Notes: generated from the sequence alone by a model not told the origin. A DNA stretch of 25,588 bases from Nitrospirota bacterium (GCA_016214425.1 JACRON010000133.1:1-25588), one strand, 5' to 3'. Shown: positions 15,292 to 22,459, counted from the stretch's first letter. Numbers and translations are program-made.

Positions 15292-15308
15292 GCGAGGCGC
15301 TGCCTCGC
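15292..15308. repeat. Short palindrome GCGAGGC-GCT-GCCTCGC
   Basis: A 7-bp stem with a 3-base loop in the 390-bp gap between divergent cytochrome genes. It is preceded by GTAGAT and resembles the G+C-rich dispersed palindromes elsewhere in the window. The rest of the gap (15236-15625) is A+T-rich and holds only the operator-like and promoter elements listed separately; I see no gene in it. Confidence 0.6.
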
Positions 15309-15394
15309 CCTTGAGCTGTCTTATTTTAGTAAAAGTGGATAATTTTTAGCACAGTAGATAATAGGTGTCAATAAAAAAAGCAGGGAAGGCCTTA

Positions 15395-15414
15395 TTGTTA
15401 CCAAATGGTTACAA
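15395..15414. promoter_or_regulatory. Candidate operator, copy 1 (GTTACC-N4-GGTTAC)
   Basis: TTGTTACC-AAAT-GGTTACAA is an almost perfect inverted repeat (one symmetric mismatch pair). It lies about 150 bases upstream of the promoter of the first pentaheme cytochrome. Two relatives with the same ACC-N4-GGT spacing lie upstream of the tetraheme gene at 18523 and 18618. Confidence 0.5.
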
Positions 15415-15520
15415 TTATCTTGGTTAAATAAATTTAGACTATATATCAGAAACTATTCGCTATATTCAAAATCTTTAAATTTCAATAAGTTAGTCTTTTA
15501 ATCAAGTTAAAACAGCAATG

Positions 15521-15537
15521 GTATGCTATTTGCATAC
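15521..15537. promoter_or_regulatory. Inverted repeat GTATGC-TATTT-GCATAC upstream of promoter
   Basis: A 6-bp inverted repeat with a 5-base centre, 24 bases upstream of the -35 box of the pentaheme gene, in the position of an activator site. An 11-base stretch (TATGCTATTTG) recurs near 16477-16487, just before the second pentaheme gene. Confidence 0.4.
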
Positions 15538-15560
15538 TTAAGGTATAATAACTTTCACTC

Positions 15561-15588
15561 TTGACATATTATAGGCAAATATTATAAG
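15561..15588 (+). promoter_or_regulatory. Sigma70-type promoter for the first pentaheme cytochrome
   Basis: TTGACA (15561-15566), a 16-base spacer and TATAAG (15583-15588). Transcription would start near 15595, just before the gene. Confidence 0.6.
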
Positions 15589-15625
15589 CTTCCACATAAT
15601 GTGGGCGGGGGAGAAATACTTCAAA

Positions 15626-16417
15626 ATGAAGCATTTGACCTTCATTGAGAATCTTATTTTCTATATCCTCTTATTGCTGGTACTATTTCTGATTTTAAGG
15701 GCAATACCAGGGGAAAGTGGGACTATCTTTCGCTCAAAACACGACCTGACTTATCTTAATGAAAGGGCAATTGCAAAAGGCGGTGTAGGTGCAATGGAGG
15801 GTATAAGCTATATTGATTATGGCGAGGTCTGTGTATATTGCCACACACCTCATGGCGCTATAAGCGTTGCGCCCCTCTGGAACCGCGTGCTTCCAAGCAC
15901 ATCAGGCTACAGCATGTATAAAAGCTCTACTGTTGACACAAATATTCCCAGTTCGCCAGACGGCGTTTCGCTTGCATGCCTCTCATGCCATGACGGCACA
16001 GTTGCAGTTGATTCTGTTCTAAATCCGCCTAATACAGGATGGATAGACACAGGCGTGCATTACAGAATGAGTCCTGAGACATCTGGCCAGAGCTGCGGAA
16101 AGTGCCACACACCGCAGGGTGAATTAGCAGGCTTATACGGCGCCCATGATGCTACTGTTAAATACATTACAAAGAACCTTGCCGATGACCACCCTGTTTC
16201 AATGAACTATCCAACAGTGTTGCAGGACCCGAAGTTTAATACGCCGCCGGGAACAGGTGTATTTGTAAATGGCATAAGGCTCTTTGACGGGAAGGTTCAG
16301 TGCGCCTCTTGCCACGACCCGCACAATCCTGATGAGCAGAATCTGGAGGGCAGGGCCCCGTTTTTAAGAACATCAAAGAACTATAGCAACCTTTGCATGA
16401 CCTGTCATATAAAATAA
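15626..16417 (+). CDS. Secreted pentaheme cytochrome with doubled-CXXCH motifs
   Basis: A 263-residue multihaem cytochrome c for extracellular or envelope electron transfer. A hydrophobic signal (about 9-26, NLIFYILLLLVLFLILRA) is followed by five CxxCH sites: CVYCHTPHG (69), CLSCHDG (118), CGKCH (157), CASCHDPHN (226) and a final CMTCH (257-261) two residues from the C-terminus. Six further His outside these motifs (in SKHD, TPHG, GVHY, GAHD, DDHP and DPHN) are enough for bis-His ligation of all five haems. It is a clear paralogue of the genes at 16573 and 18781. The ATG at 15626 is chosen because the in-frame ATG at 15599 lies only about 4 bases from the predicted transcription start. GGGGGAG lies about 13 bases before 15626. 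Confidence 0.9.
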   Translation: MKHLTFIENLIFYILLLLVLFLILRAIPGESGTIFRSKHDLTYLNERAIAKGGVGAMEGISYIDYGEVCVYCHTPHGAISVAPLWNRVLPSTSGYSMYKSSTVDTNIPSSPDGVSLACLSCHDGTVAVDSVLNPPNTGWIDTGVHYRMSPETSGQSCGKCHTPQGELAGLYGAHDATVKYITKNLADDHPVSMNYPTVLQDPKFNTPPGTGVFVNGIRLFDGKVQCASCHDPHNPDEQNLEGRAPFLRTSKNYSNLCMTCHIK

Positions 16418-16458
16418 GATTTATAATAAATTTTTATAACATAATAAAAATCTGTTAC

Positions 16459-16487
16459 TTGACATGCTTAAAGGAATATGCTATTTG
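16459..16487 (+). promoter_or_regulatory. Weak candidate promoter for the second pentaheme cytochrome
   Basis: TTGACA (16459-16464), a 17-base spacer and TATTTG (16482-16487). The -35 is perfect and the -10 is poor, so it may need an activator. The gap between the two pentaheme genes (155 bases) is long enough for a separate promoter. Confidence 0.35.
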
Positions 16488-16572
16488 TAACGCATAAAAT
16501 AAAAGATAAGATATCGCAGGATGGAACAGCCGTTCAAATTTTGAGGTGGCAGCTTTTAAGGAGGGGTAGGGT

Positions 16573-17436
16573 ATGAAAAGGCTTTTACTGGCAATTTTGA
16601 TAAGCACCACAGCAATCTTTCTATTCGTATCTCACGCATTATCTGCACCAAACACAAATGGCATAACAAATACAAGGCATAATCTTTTAGCTTCGTATTC
16701 TTCTGGAATGGCTGGGTTAGTAGGCACTTTTGCTTATAACAACTATGGCGAGGTCTGTGTCTACTGCCATACACCTCACGGCGCGCAAACAGGTTCAGCA
16801 CCGCTCTGGAACAGGACATTGCCAGCAACTGGGAATTACACGCCATATTCAAGCTCAACAATAGATACAAATGTTGGCCAGCCAGACGGGATATCATTGG
16901 CTTGCCTGTCATGTCATGATGGAACAATAGCAGTGGATTCAATTGTAAATGCCCCTGGCTCAGGTCACTATACACCCGGCGGCTCTACTAATCCTGGTGG
17001 AGATCTCGCGCCTCCAGTCCTTGCGCCTAATCACTACGCCTTAAATCCAGCAGGAGGATCAGGAAGCTGTTTGCTTTGCCATAATTCTGATACTTTTAGT
17101 GGAGGGAATTTTACTGTTGCTGCCTTTGGCCAGGACTTAAGCAGGCAGCATCCAATCTCCATGAATTACCCAACAGCAGCGCAGGATCCAAAGTTTTATC
17201 AACCAACAAACAGCAATGGAAGGCTTGCATGGTTTGAAACAGGCGGGATTGCAAGCAGGGCAGATGATAATGAGGTAAAGCTATACAGCGACGGCGCAGG
17301 CGGATATAAGGTTCAGTGCGCATCGTGCCATAATCCGCACGGCACATTATCGTCTGATGGAATAAATCTTTATCCGACTTTTTTAAGAAAGTCCAATTCA
17401 AGTAGTGATTTATGCACTACATGTCATATAAAATAG
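16573..17436 (+). CDS. Secreted pentaheme cytochrome with doubled-CXXCH motifs
   Basis: A 287-residue paralogue of the preceding gene. The signal peptide (1-24, AILISTTAIFLFVSHALS then APNT) is followed by CVYCHTPHG (62), CLSCHDG (111), CLLCH (166), CASCHNPHG (249) and a C-terminal CTTCH (281-285) followed only by Ile-Lys. Distal His candidates are TRHN near the mature N-terminus, TPHG, SGHY, PNHY, RQHP and NPHG. Long Gly/Ser/Pro/Asn-rich stretches between haems suggest an extended, little-folded chain wrapped round a haem stack, as in filament-forming cytochromes. A strong AAGGAGGGG six bases before the ATG predicts high translation. The NHL lipoprotein gene follows after three bases. Confidence 0.93.
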   Translation: MKRLLLAILISTTAIFLFVSHALSAPNTNGITNTRHNLLASYSSGMAGLVGTFAYNNYGEVCVYCHTPHGAQTGSAPLWNRTLPATGNYTPYSSSTIDTNVGQPDGISLACLSCHDGTIAVDSIVNAPGSGHYTPGGSTNPGGDLAPPVLAPNHYALNPAGGSGSCLLCHNSDTFSGGNFTVAAFGQDLSRQHPISMNYPTAAQDPKFYQPTNSNGRLAWFETGGIASRADDNEVKLYSDGAGGYKVQCASCHNPHGTLSSDGINLYPTFLRKSNSSSDLCTTCHIK

Positions 17437-17439
17437 ATA

Positions 17440-18492
17440 ATGTATCATGGAGGGATATATAATAGCTTAATAATATTATTCTTGCTGATTATCAGCGGTT
17501 GTGCTGGTATAAAAAAAGAGGGAGAGCTCGTATGGCCTCTGCCTCCTGATGAGCCAAGAATAATATATGTTGGAACAATATCAACATCAAGGGATGTAGA
17601 GAAGGAGAGCTTTGGCAAAACATTAAAGACAGCAGTGCTTGGCGGAGAGGTAGTTGAGGGTTTAGTAAAACCCTACGGAGTTCATGCTGATAAAGACGGC
17701 AGAATATATGTAGCAGATACAGGATGGGGAAAGGTTCTTATATTTGATAATGTTGCCCATAAATTTGTAATACTTGGTATTGATGGCAATGGCATATTAA
17801 CGAAACCAGCAGGAGTAACAACAGACAGCAAAGGGAATATATATGTAACAGATACTATCCAGAATAGGGTTGTTGTATATGATAAGGATGCAAAATTTCT
17901 GTATGGAATCGGCAAAAAAGGGGAATTAGAGCAGCCTGTTGGTATTGCCTTAAATGAAAAGCTTGACAGGCTCTATGTAGTTGATACAAAGCTCCATAAG
18001 GTAATAATGTTTAACACAAAGGGAGATAAGCTTTTTGAAATCGGCCAGAGGGGGACAAAAGAGGGTGAATTTAATTTCCCGACAAATACCTACATTGATA
18101 AAGAGGGCAAACTCTACATAATGGATACAATGAACTTCAGGGTTCAGATATTTGATGCAGAGGGAAAGTTTATAAAAAAATTCGGAGAGGTCGGCACATC
18201 ATTTGGCCAGCTTTCCAAACCCAAGGGCATTGGTGTTGACAGTGAAGGGCATATTTATGTAGTTGATTCTGCATTTAATAATATACAGATATTTGACCAG
18301 GACGGAAGGCTTCTCCTCTTTTTCAGCAATATGGGAAATAAGCGAGGAGAGCTGTGGTTGCCGGCAGGGATGTATATAGATGAAAATGACAAAATATATG
18401 TTGCTGATCAGTATAATAAAAGGATAAATATATATCAGTATATGGGAGAAAGATACAAGGTGCAACAACAGCAAAAGGCAGTGAAGAACTAA
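17440..18492 (+). CDS. NHL-repeat beta-propeller lipoprotein
   Basis: A 350-residue protein with a lipoprotein signal (IILFLLIISGC, Cys21) and then GELVWPLPPDEPRI, an N-terminal motif shared with the second NHL protein at 24386. NHL blades follow from about residue 75, with repeated GxIYVADTxxxxVxIFD units: RIYVADTGWGKVLIFD, NIYVTDTIQNRVVVYD, RLYVVDTKLHKVIMFN, LYIMDTMNFRVQIFD, IYVVDSAFNNIQIFD and IYVADQYNKRINIYQ. This makes six blades, a protein-binding propeller with no enzyme motif, probably tethered to the outer membrane. The ATG at 17440 is the only good start. A GGAGGG sits inside codons 4-5 but is followed only by ATA codons. It lies three bases from the pentaheme gene, so it is very likely cotranslated with it. 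Confidence 0.92.
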   Translation: MYHGGIYNSLIILFLLIISGCAGIKKEGELVWPLPPDEPRIIYVGTISTSRDVEKESFGKTLKTAVLGGEVVEGLVKPYGVHADKDGRIYVADTGWGKVLIFDNVAHKFVILGIDGNGILTKPAGVTTDSKGNIYVTDTIQNRVVVYDKDAKFLYGIGKKGELEQPVGIALNEKLDRLYVVDTKLHKVIMFNTKGDKLFEIGQRGTKEGEFNFPTNTYIDKEGKLYIMDTMNFRVQIFDAEGKFIKKFGEVGTSFGQLSKPKGIGVDSEGHIYVVDSAFNNIQIFDQDGRLLLFFSNMGNKRGELWLPAGMYIDENDKIYVADQYNKRINIYQYMGERYKVQQQQKAVKN

Positions 18493-18522
18493 AGAAAGGA
18501 GGGAAGTCAAACTAAAATTTAA

Positions 18523-18542
18523 TTGTTACCATGCGGTAGCAG
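18523..18542. promoter_or_regulatory. Candidate operator, copy 2 (GTTACC-N4-GGTAGC)
   Basis: TTGTTACC-ATGC-GGTAGCAG, an inverted repeat with two mismatches, in the 288-bp gap before the tetraheme gene. The spacing is the same as the copies at 15395 and 18618. Confidence 0.45.
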
Positions 18543-18617
18543 CATAGGAATTAATGGCTCTAACAAGGGAATTATTTAATATTTTTAACTAATTAAGCAG
18601 CAAAAACGCATTATTTA

Positions 18618-18637
18618 GCATAACCAAATGGTAACAA
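18618..18637. promoter_or_regulatory. Candidate operator, copy 3 (TAACC-N4-GGTAAC)
   Basis: GCATAACC-AAAT-GGTAACAA. The right half-site GGTAACAA is the exact complement of TTGTTACC in copies 1 and 2, with the same four-base centre AAAT as copy 1. It lies 95 bases after copy 2 and about 160 bases before the tetraheme ATG. Confidence 0.45.
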
Positions 18638-18697
18638 TATTTAAAAAGGGGGTGATACCACAATATTTTAGGCAATAAAAACAAGGAGTTAAAAAGT

Positions 18698-18742
18698 ATG
18701 CAACAAGGCATAAACCTTGCATATAAATTAATGTTCAGGTAA
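18698..18742 (+). CDS. Possible 14-residue leader peptide before the tetraheme gene
   Basis: ATG at 18698 opens MQQGINLAYKLMFR and a TAA. It is preceded by AAGGAG with a nine-base spacer, a better ribosome site than many real genes here. The start of the peptide overlaps a small hairpin CAAGG-N6-CCTTG (18704-18719). The stop is 38 bases before the tetraheme ATG. It may be a translated leader that tunes or couples expression, or a chance ORF; coding support is only the ribosome site. Confidence 0.3.
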   Translation: MQQGINLAYKLMFR

Positions 18743-18780
18743 GAAACAAACTTTAGATACAGATACAAGGAGGGGAAATA

Positions 18781-19572
18781 ATGAAAAGACTATTATTATT
18801 AACTACAATTTTCACCCTGCTCTTTGCATCATCTGCATTTGCAATGATTACAATGAGCAGGCACAACCTGGGCTCTACACATCCAGCAGGCGCACAGTAT
18901 GGTGATGTTTACACCGCAGCAGGAACAACAGAGGTGTGCGTATTCTGCCATACACCGCACGGCGGAACAACAGATGCACCGCTCTGGAATAGGGCTATGG
19001 CAACAGCAGGCGCATACACACCATATTCAAGCTCTACAATTGATACAAGTGTAGGTCAGCCAGATGGCGTCTCCTTAGCATGTCTGTCATGCCATGATGG
19101 AACAATTGCATTAGATGCATTAAGGAATGCACCAGGCTCAGGTGGTTTCAGCACCACACCAACAAGTCAGGGCTGGACATTTAGTGGAATATCAACTTCA
19201 CCAGGTAATAATACCTTACCAGAGGATGGCAGAATAACAAACCTTACACAGGTTCTTAGCGATGACCATCCAATATCAATGGTATATCCAACTGCAACAC
19301 AGGACCCGAAATTCTTTACGCCTGCTACCTGCGGAAATGCCCAGTGCTTTGACGAAAACTCCAACAGCAGGGCAGATGACAATGAGGTAAGGCTATTTAC
19401 AAGCACAACTGGCTATAAAGTACAGTGTGCATCATGCCACAATCCGCATGGAACGACGGCATCGATAGGCACACCTGCATCTAACCTGGCGCCAAATGGT
19501 GTTGACTATGCAGTATTCCTGAGAAAGTCACAGTCAGCAAGTGGACTATGCGTAACATGCCATATAAAATAA
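18781..19572 (+). CDS. Secreted tetraheme cytochrome with doubled-CXXCH motifs
   Basis: A 263-residue cytochrome with a clean signal peptide (1-21, ending SSAFA) and four CxxCH sites: CVFCHTPHG (53), CLSCHDG (101), CASCHNPHG (216) and C-terminal CVTCH (257-261) followed by Ile-Lys. Five other His (SRHN at mature residue about 7, STHP, TPHG, DDHP, NPHG) allow bis-His ligation of all four haems. It lacks the middle haem of its two pentaheme paralogues and instead has a CGNAQC pair that may form a disulfide. Four haems in about 240 mature residues matches the general size of tetraheme nanowire cytochromes such as OmcE; orthology is not shown. Strong AAGGAGGGG precedes the ATG. A palindrome and a strong terminator follow. 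Confidence 0.93.
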   Translation: MKRLLLLTTIFTLLFASSAFAMITMSRHNLGSTHPAGAQYGDVYTAAGTTEVCVFCHTPHGGTTDAPLWNRAMATAGAYTPYSSSTIDTSVGQPDGVSLACLSCHDGTIALDALRNAPGSGGFSTTPTSQGWTFSGISTSPGNNTLPEDGRITNLTQVLSDDHPISMVYPTATQDPKFFTPATCGNAQCFDENSNSRADDNEVRLFTSTTGYKVQCASCHNPHGTTASIGTPASNLAPNGVDYAVFLRKSQSASGLCVTCHIK

Positions 19573-19583
19573 GTATATGTTAT

Positions 19584-19615
19584 TTGTAAGGGCGAACGGC
19601 TGTTCGCCCTTACAA
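19584..19615. repeat. Palindrome TTGTAAGGGCGAAC-GGCT-GTTCGCCCTTACAA
   Basis: A perfect 14-bp stem with a four-base loop, 12 bases after the tetraheme stop codon. Its core GGGCGAACGGC recurs in the perfect palindrome inside the ligase gene at 20250. It belongs to the dispersed GTAGG/GTAAGG palindrome family and may protect the 3' end of the cytochrome message. Confidence 0.85.
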
Positions 19616-19631
19616 TTCTCTTTTTAACTAT

Positions 19632-19680
19632 AAGCCGACCATCCCACACCCTTAGGTGGGGGGTGCTCGGCTTATTTTTT
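19632..19680 (+). terminator. Rho-independent terminator after the tetraheme cytochrome gene
   Basis: Stem AAGCCGA (19632-19638) pairs with TCGGCTT (19667-19673). An inner C-rich/G-rich stem with some G-T pairs lies around CCCACACC and GGTGGGGGG, and ATTTTTT follows directly. It closes the cytochrome unit. Confidence 0.8.
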
Positions 19681-19688
19681 ATATACAA

Positions 19689-19844
19689 ATGTTGAACCAT
19701 GATAATGAAAATAGAATACCCCTTTATCTCTTCTATGCCCTCATAATAATTGTCCCTCTTTTTTTTACATGGCTTACTTACGAATCCTTTTATATTCCTA
19801 AAAGGTTTGCCTTTCAGGTTATTGTCGCACAGTGTATTTGTTAG
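19689..19844 (+). CDS. O-antigen ligase family protein, N-terminal fragment (broken gene)
   Basis: Reads 51 residues from ATG 19689 with one membrane helix (LYLFYALIIIVPLFFTWLTY) and YESFYIPKRFAFQVIVAQ, the usual start of polytopic O-antigen ligase family proteins, and then stops. The main body follows in another frame from about 19832. The frame is open from a GTG at 19656, but that codon lies in the terminator. It has no good ribosome site. Confidence 0.6.
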   Translation: MLNHDNENRIPLYLFYALIIIVPLFFTWLTYESFYIPKRFAFQVIVAQCIC

Positions 19845-21388
19845 GGAGTGAAGAAAGAGCAGCCTTTATTGAGAAGGCAATAAACTTCCTTATAATTGTC
19901 TGCGCAATCAGTGCCTTGCTCGGTATCCTTCAGTTTTTTGGATTAAATTATGAACACGGCATCAGATGGGAAATACCAAAAAGACTCCCTGATAAGACCG
20001 ATATCTATTCCACCTTTGGAAACCCGAATTTCATGAGCACATTTTTAACTGCGGTCTTTCCTCTTGCACTAATAAATCTCTGGCATAATTTTAATAATAT
20101 CAGGAAAAGGCATAGATACGGCCTTGCAACAACTATTATCCTGCTGTGTATTCTAATATCACGGACAAAGGCTGCATGGGGAGGGGCTATTATATCTATT
20201 ATCTTATTATTCATATTTGTCGCCAATATGCGAAACAGAGGCAAAACAAGTAGGGGCGAACGGCCGTTCGCCCCTACATTATCGTTTAAAAAATATTTCA
20301 AGGTCTCTATGATAATATTATTAGCAGTAATAGCAATTGTCACAGGTATAAGCCTAATCCTGCCGATAGAATCAAATCCGATACTTGCAGAATTATCAAC
20401 ACTCAAGCCTTCACACCTCACCTTTAAAGGCAGGGAATTGATGTGGCAGAGTACATTCAATATGATAAAGGAGCATCCAATAATAGGCATTGGGATAAAT
20501 ACCTTCAGGCTGAATTATCAGAATTATCAGGGTGAATTTTTAAGCAGGCATCCTGAATATATCAGCTTTCTCGGCTCTGCCGAGTCTCCACATAACCAGT
20601 ATCTTGAGACTGCAGCAGAGCAAGGGATAATAGGGTTATTGCTGTTTTTATGGATAAATATAATATTCTTCAGAAAAGGCATAAATATTTTAAGGTCTAA
20701 ATATCAGCTCAAAGAAAAAATGCTTGCTATTGGAATAATGTCTGGCACTGCAGCTATCCTGATTCACGCCTTTTTTGAGTTTCCATTAAATTTGGTGCCG
20801 AATGCAATGCTATATTGGATGTATCTTGGGTTTGTTATGGCAATACAAATTAAGCAAGAAGATAGAAGACAGAATTCAGAAGTCAGAATGTCTCCTATTC
20901 CTGTATGGCTGTCTTATTTTATTATTATAGTCTCAATTGTTGGTTCTTTAATCTTCATTGGAATGAGCCTCCGTCCTGTAATAGCTTCAAAGATTCACAA
21001 GGACACATGGTATCTTATGCGTGATGAAAAATGGAAGGAGGCAATAAAATCTGCAAAAAGAGGTGGAAGCATGGACCCGTTAAATGATGAATTACATCTA
21101 TTTCTTGGTGTTGCAAATTATCACCTAACAAATTATTCTGAGAGCTTAAAAGAATATACAAAGGCTTATGAGCTTTATCCTGATTATATGATTCCTTATA
21201 ACATAGGCCTTATACATAAAAAGATGGGAAACCTGACCCTTGCAGAGGAGTATTTTAAGAAGACAATCTTTTTAAGGCCAAATCTTCCTGAGGCATATAC
21301 CCAGCTTTCTCAGGTGTACAAAGAAATGGGGAAAATAAACGAATCAATAGAGGTATTAAATAAGGGGGCGAAATACTATAAGTTTTGA
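19832..21388 (+). CDS. O-antigen ligase/polymerase family (Wzy_C-type) membrane protein with C-terminal TPRs, 5' damaged
   Basis: A polytopic inner-membrane protein. The helix INFLIIVCAISALLGILQFF comes first, then further helices, then the large periplasmic loop with GRELMWQSTFNMIKEHPIIG, IGINTFRLNYQNYQGEF and ESPHNQYLETAAEQGIIGLL, the Wzy_C signature. After the last helix (about residue 370) a periplasmic TPR region begins, including YSESLKEYTKAYELYPDYMI and AEEYFKKTIFLRPNLPEAYT. Family members join glycans to lipid A or to proteins. Relatives usually have about 90 more residues and several helices between the two coding pieces, so a deletion that also shifts frame is likely; a one-base loss in a T run is the simpler alternative. 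GTG 19832 is probably not a native start. A palindromic repeat at 20250 is translated as SRGERPFAP. Confidence 0.8.
   Translation: MYLLGSEERAAFIEKAINFLIIVCAISALLGILQFFGLNYEHGIRWEIPKRLPDKTDIYSTFGNPNFMSTFLTAVFPLALINLWHNFNNIRKRHRYGLATTIILLCILISRTKAAWGGAIISIILLFIFVANMRNRGKTSRGERPFAPTLSFKKYFKVSMIILLAVIAIVTGISLILPIESNPILAELSTLKPSHLTFKGRELMWQSTFNMIKEHPIIGIGINTFRLNYQNYQGEFLSRHPEYISFLGSAESPHNQYLETAAEQGIIGLLLFLWINIIFFRKGINILRSKYQLKEKMLAIGIMSGTAAILIHAFFEFPLNLVPNAMLYWMYLGFVMAIQIKQEDRRQNSEVRMSPIPVWLSYFIIIVSIVGSLIFIGMSLRPVIASKIHKDTWYLMRDEKWKEAIKSAKRGGSMDPLNDELHLFLGVANYHLTNYSESLKEYTKAYELYPDYMIPYNIGLIHKKMGNLTLAEEYFKKTIFLRPNLPEAYTQLSQVYKEMGKINESIEVLNKGAKYYKF
20250..20277. repeat. Perfect 28-bp palindrome inside the ligase coding sequence
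   Basis: GTAGGGGCGAACGG is followed directly by its exact reverse complement. It is read in frame as SRGERPFAP, in a charged loop between two membrane segments. One of its three frames carries a TAG, so the frame seen here is one that tolerates it. It shares its core with the intergenic palindrome at 19584. Confidence 0.88.
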
Positions 21389-21454
21389 TTTTTGCTTGAT
21401 TTAAAGCCATTATTATGCTAATTTAAGATTCCATTTTATTAATGGGGGGAAAAG

Positions 21455-22459
21455 ATGAAAAAGGAGTTCCTTTTAGCAGCTCTATTAATTCTACCTCTTT
21501 TTTATGCAGAAAATGCACCGCCTGCCGCATCTTCTTCAAAATTAGAAGAAGACCATTCAACAAAGATAGTTGCATCTGTCAATGGCTCTCCAATTAATTT
21601 AATGCAGGTTCAGTTGCGTGGAAAATTAATCCTGCCGCAGGCTTCTTATCACGGCCAGATAAGCGATGAAAAGATAAAGGAAACAATGGCAGAGGCGTTA
21701 AATCAGTTGATAATTGAAGATCTAATGCATCAGGAGGCAAAAAAGGCAGGCATTTCTGTTTCAGAAAAAGAGATTAATAACCGTTTAAAAGAGATTAAAA
21801 AAGGCTACAAATCAGATGAGGCATTTAATAAATCCTTATCAGCCAATAATCTTGATATAAATAGTTTTAAAAGGCTTATTGAAAAAGAGATAGCAATAAA
21901 AAGGATTAAGGACAAGGCTTTTGGAAAAGCAATAAGTTTAAGCGAAGCAAAGGTTAAAGACTATTATGAAAAGAACAAGGAGAAATTCAGGGAGCCGGAA
22001 AAGATAAGGCTCAGGCAGATTTTGATTAAGGTGCCTCCATACGCCTCTAAAGAGGAATGGGAAAAAGGCAGAAAAAAGGCAGAGGGTATTCTATCGCAAA
22101 TAAAAGAAGGAAAGGAATTTGCCAAGCTTGCAAAGGAATTTTCAGATGACCCGGGCAGAGAAAAGGGCGGGGACATAGGCTTTATCCATAAAGGAAGGCT
22201 GGAGCCGTATATCGAGAGCATTGCATATTCTATGAAGGTCGGTGAAATGAGCGATGTATTACAGACCATATACGGCTATCACATAATTAAACTGGAAGAG
22301 AAGAAGCCGCCTGAGGATATCCCATTTCCCAAGATAAAGGAAAAGCTAAAAAAGGATCTTGAACAGCTTGCTATAGAGGAGAAACAAACAGAATGGGTTA
22401 AGGAATTAAAGGAAAAGGCAGATATAAAGTATTATGCTCCATCAGATAAAAAAGAATAA
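21455..22459 (+). CDS. Periplasmic SurA/PrsA-like peptidyl-prolyl isomerase chaperone
   Basis: A 334-residue foldase. The signal peptide (about 1-18, FLLAALLILPLFYA) is followed by a SurA_N-like helical chaperone region (about 36-160, with IVASVNGSPI and EALNQLIIEDLMHQEAKKAG), a parvulin domain (about 184-281, RLRQILIKVPPYASKEEWEK, FAKLAKEFSDDP, GGDIGFIHKG and GYHIIKLEEK) and a short helical C-terminus. It catalyses cis-trans isomerisation of prolyl bonds and holds outer-membrane or secreted proteins unfolded. GGGGGGAAAAG lies before the ATG. Its end overlaps the start of the beta-barrel gene by 26 bases, which suggests that the barrel, or the proline-rich cytochromes nearby, is its client. 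Confidence 0.93.
   Translation: MKKEFLLAALLILPLFYAENAPPAASSSKLEEDHSTKIVASVNGSPINLMQVQLRGKLILPQASYHGQISDEKIKETMAEALNQLIIEDLMHQEAKKAGISVSEKEINNRLKEIKKGYKSDEAFNKSLSANNLDINSFKRLIEKEIAIKRIKDKAFGKAISLSEAKVKDYYEKNKEKFREPEKIRLRQILIKVPPYASKEEWEKGRKKAEGILSQIKEGKEFAKLAKEFSDDPGREKGGDIGFIHKGRLEPYIESIAYSMKVGEMSDVLQTIYGYHIIKLEEKKPPEDIPFPKIKEKLKKDLEQLAIEEKQTEWVKELKEKADIKYYAPSDKKE

Noticed and set aside
18961..19350. CGNAQC in the tetraheme cytochrome as a fifth haem site
   Set aside because: It has four residues between the Cys and no His after the second Cys, so it does not match CxxCH or the usual variants.
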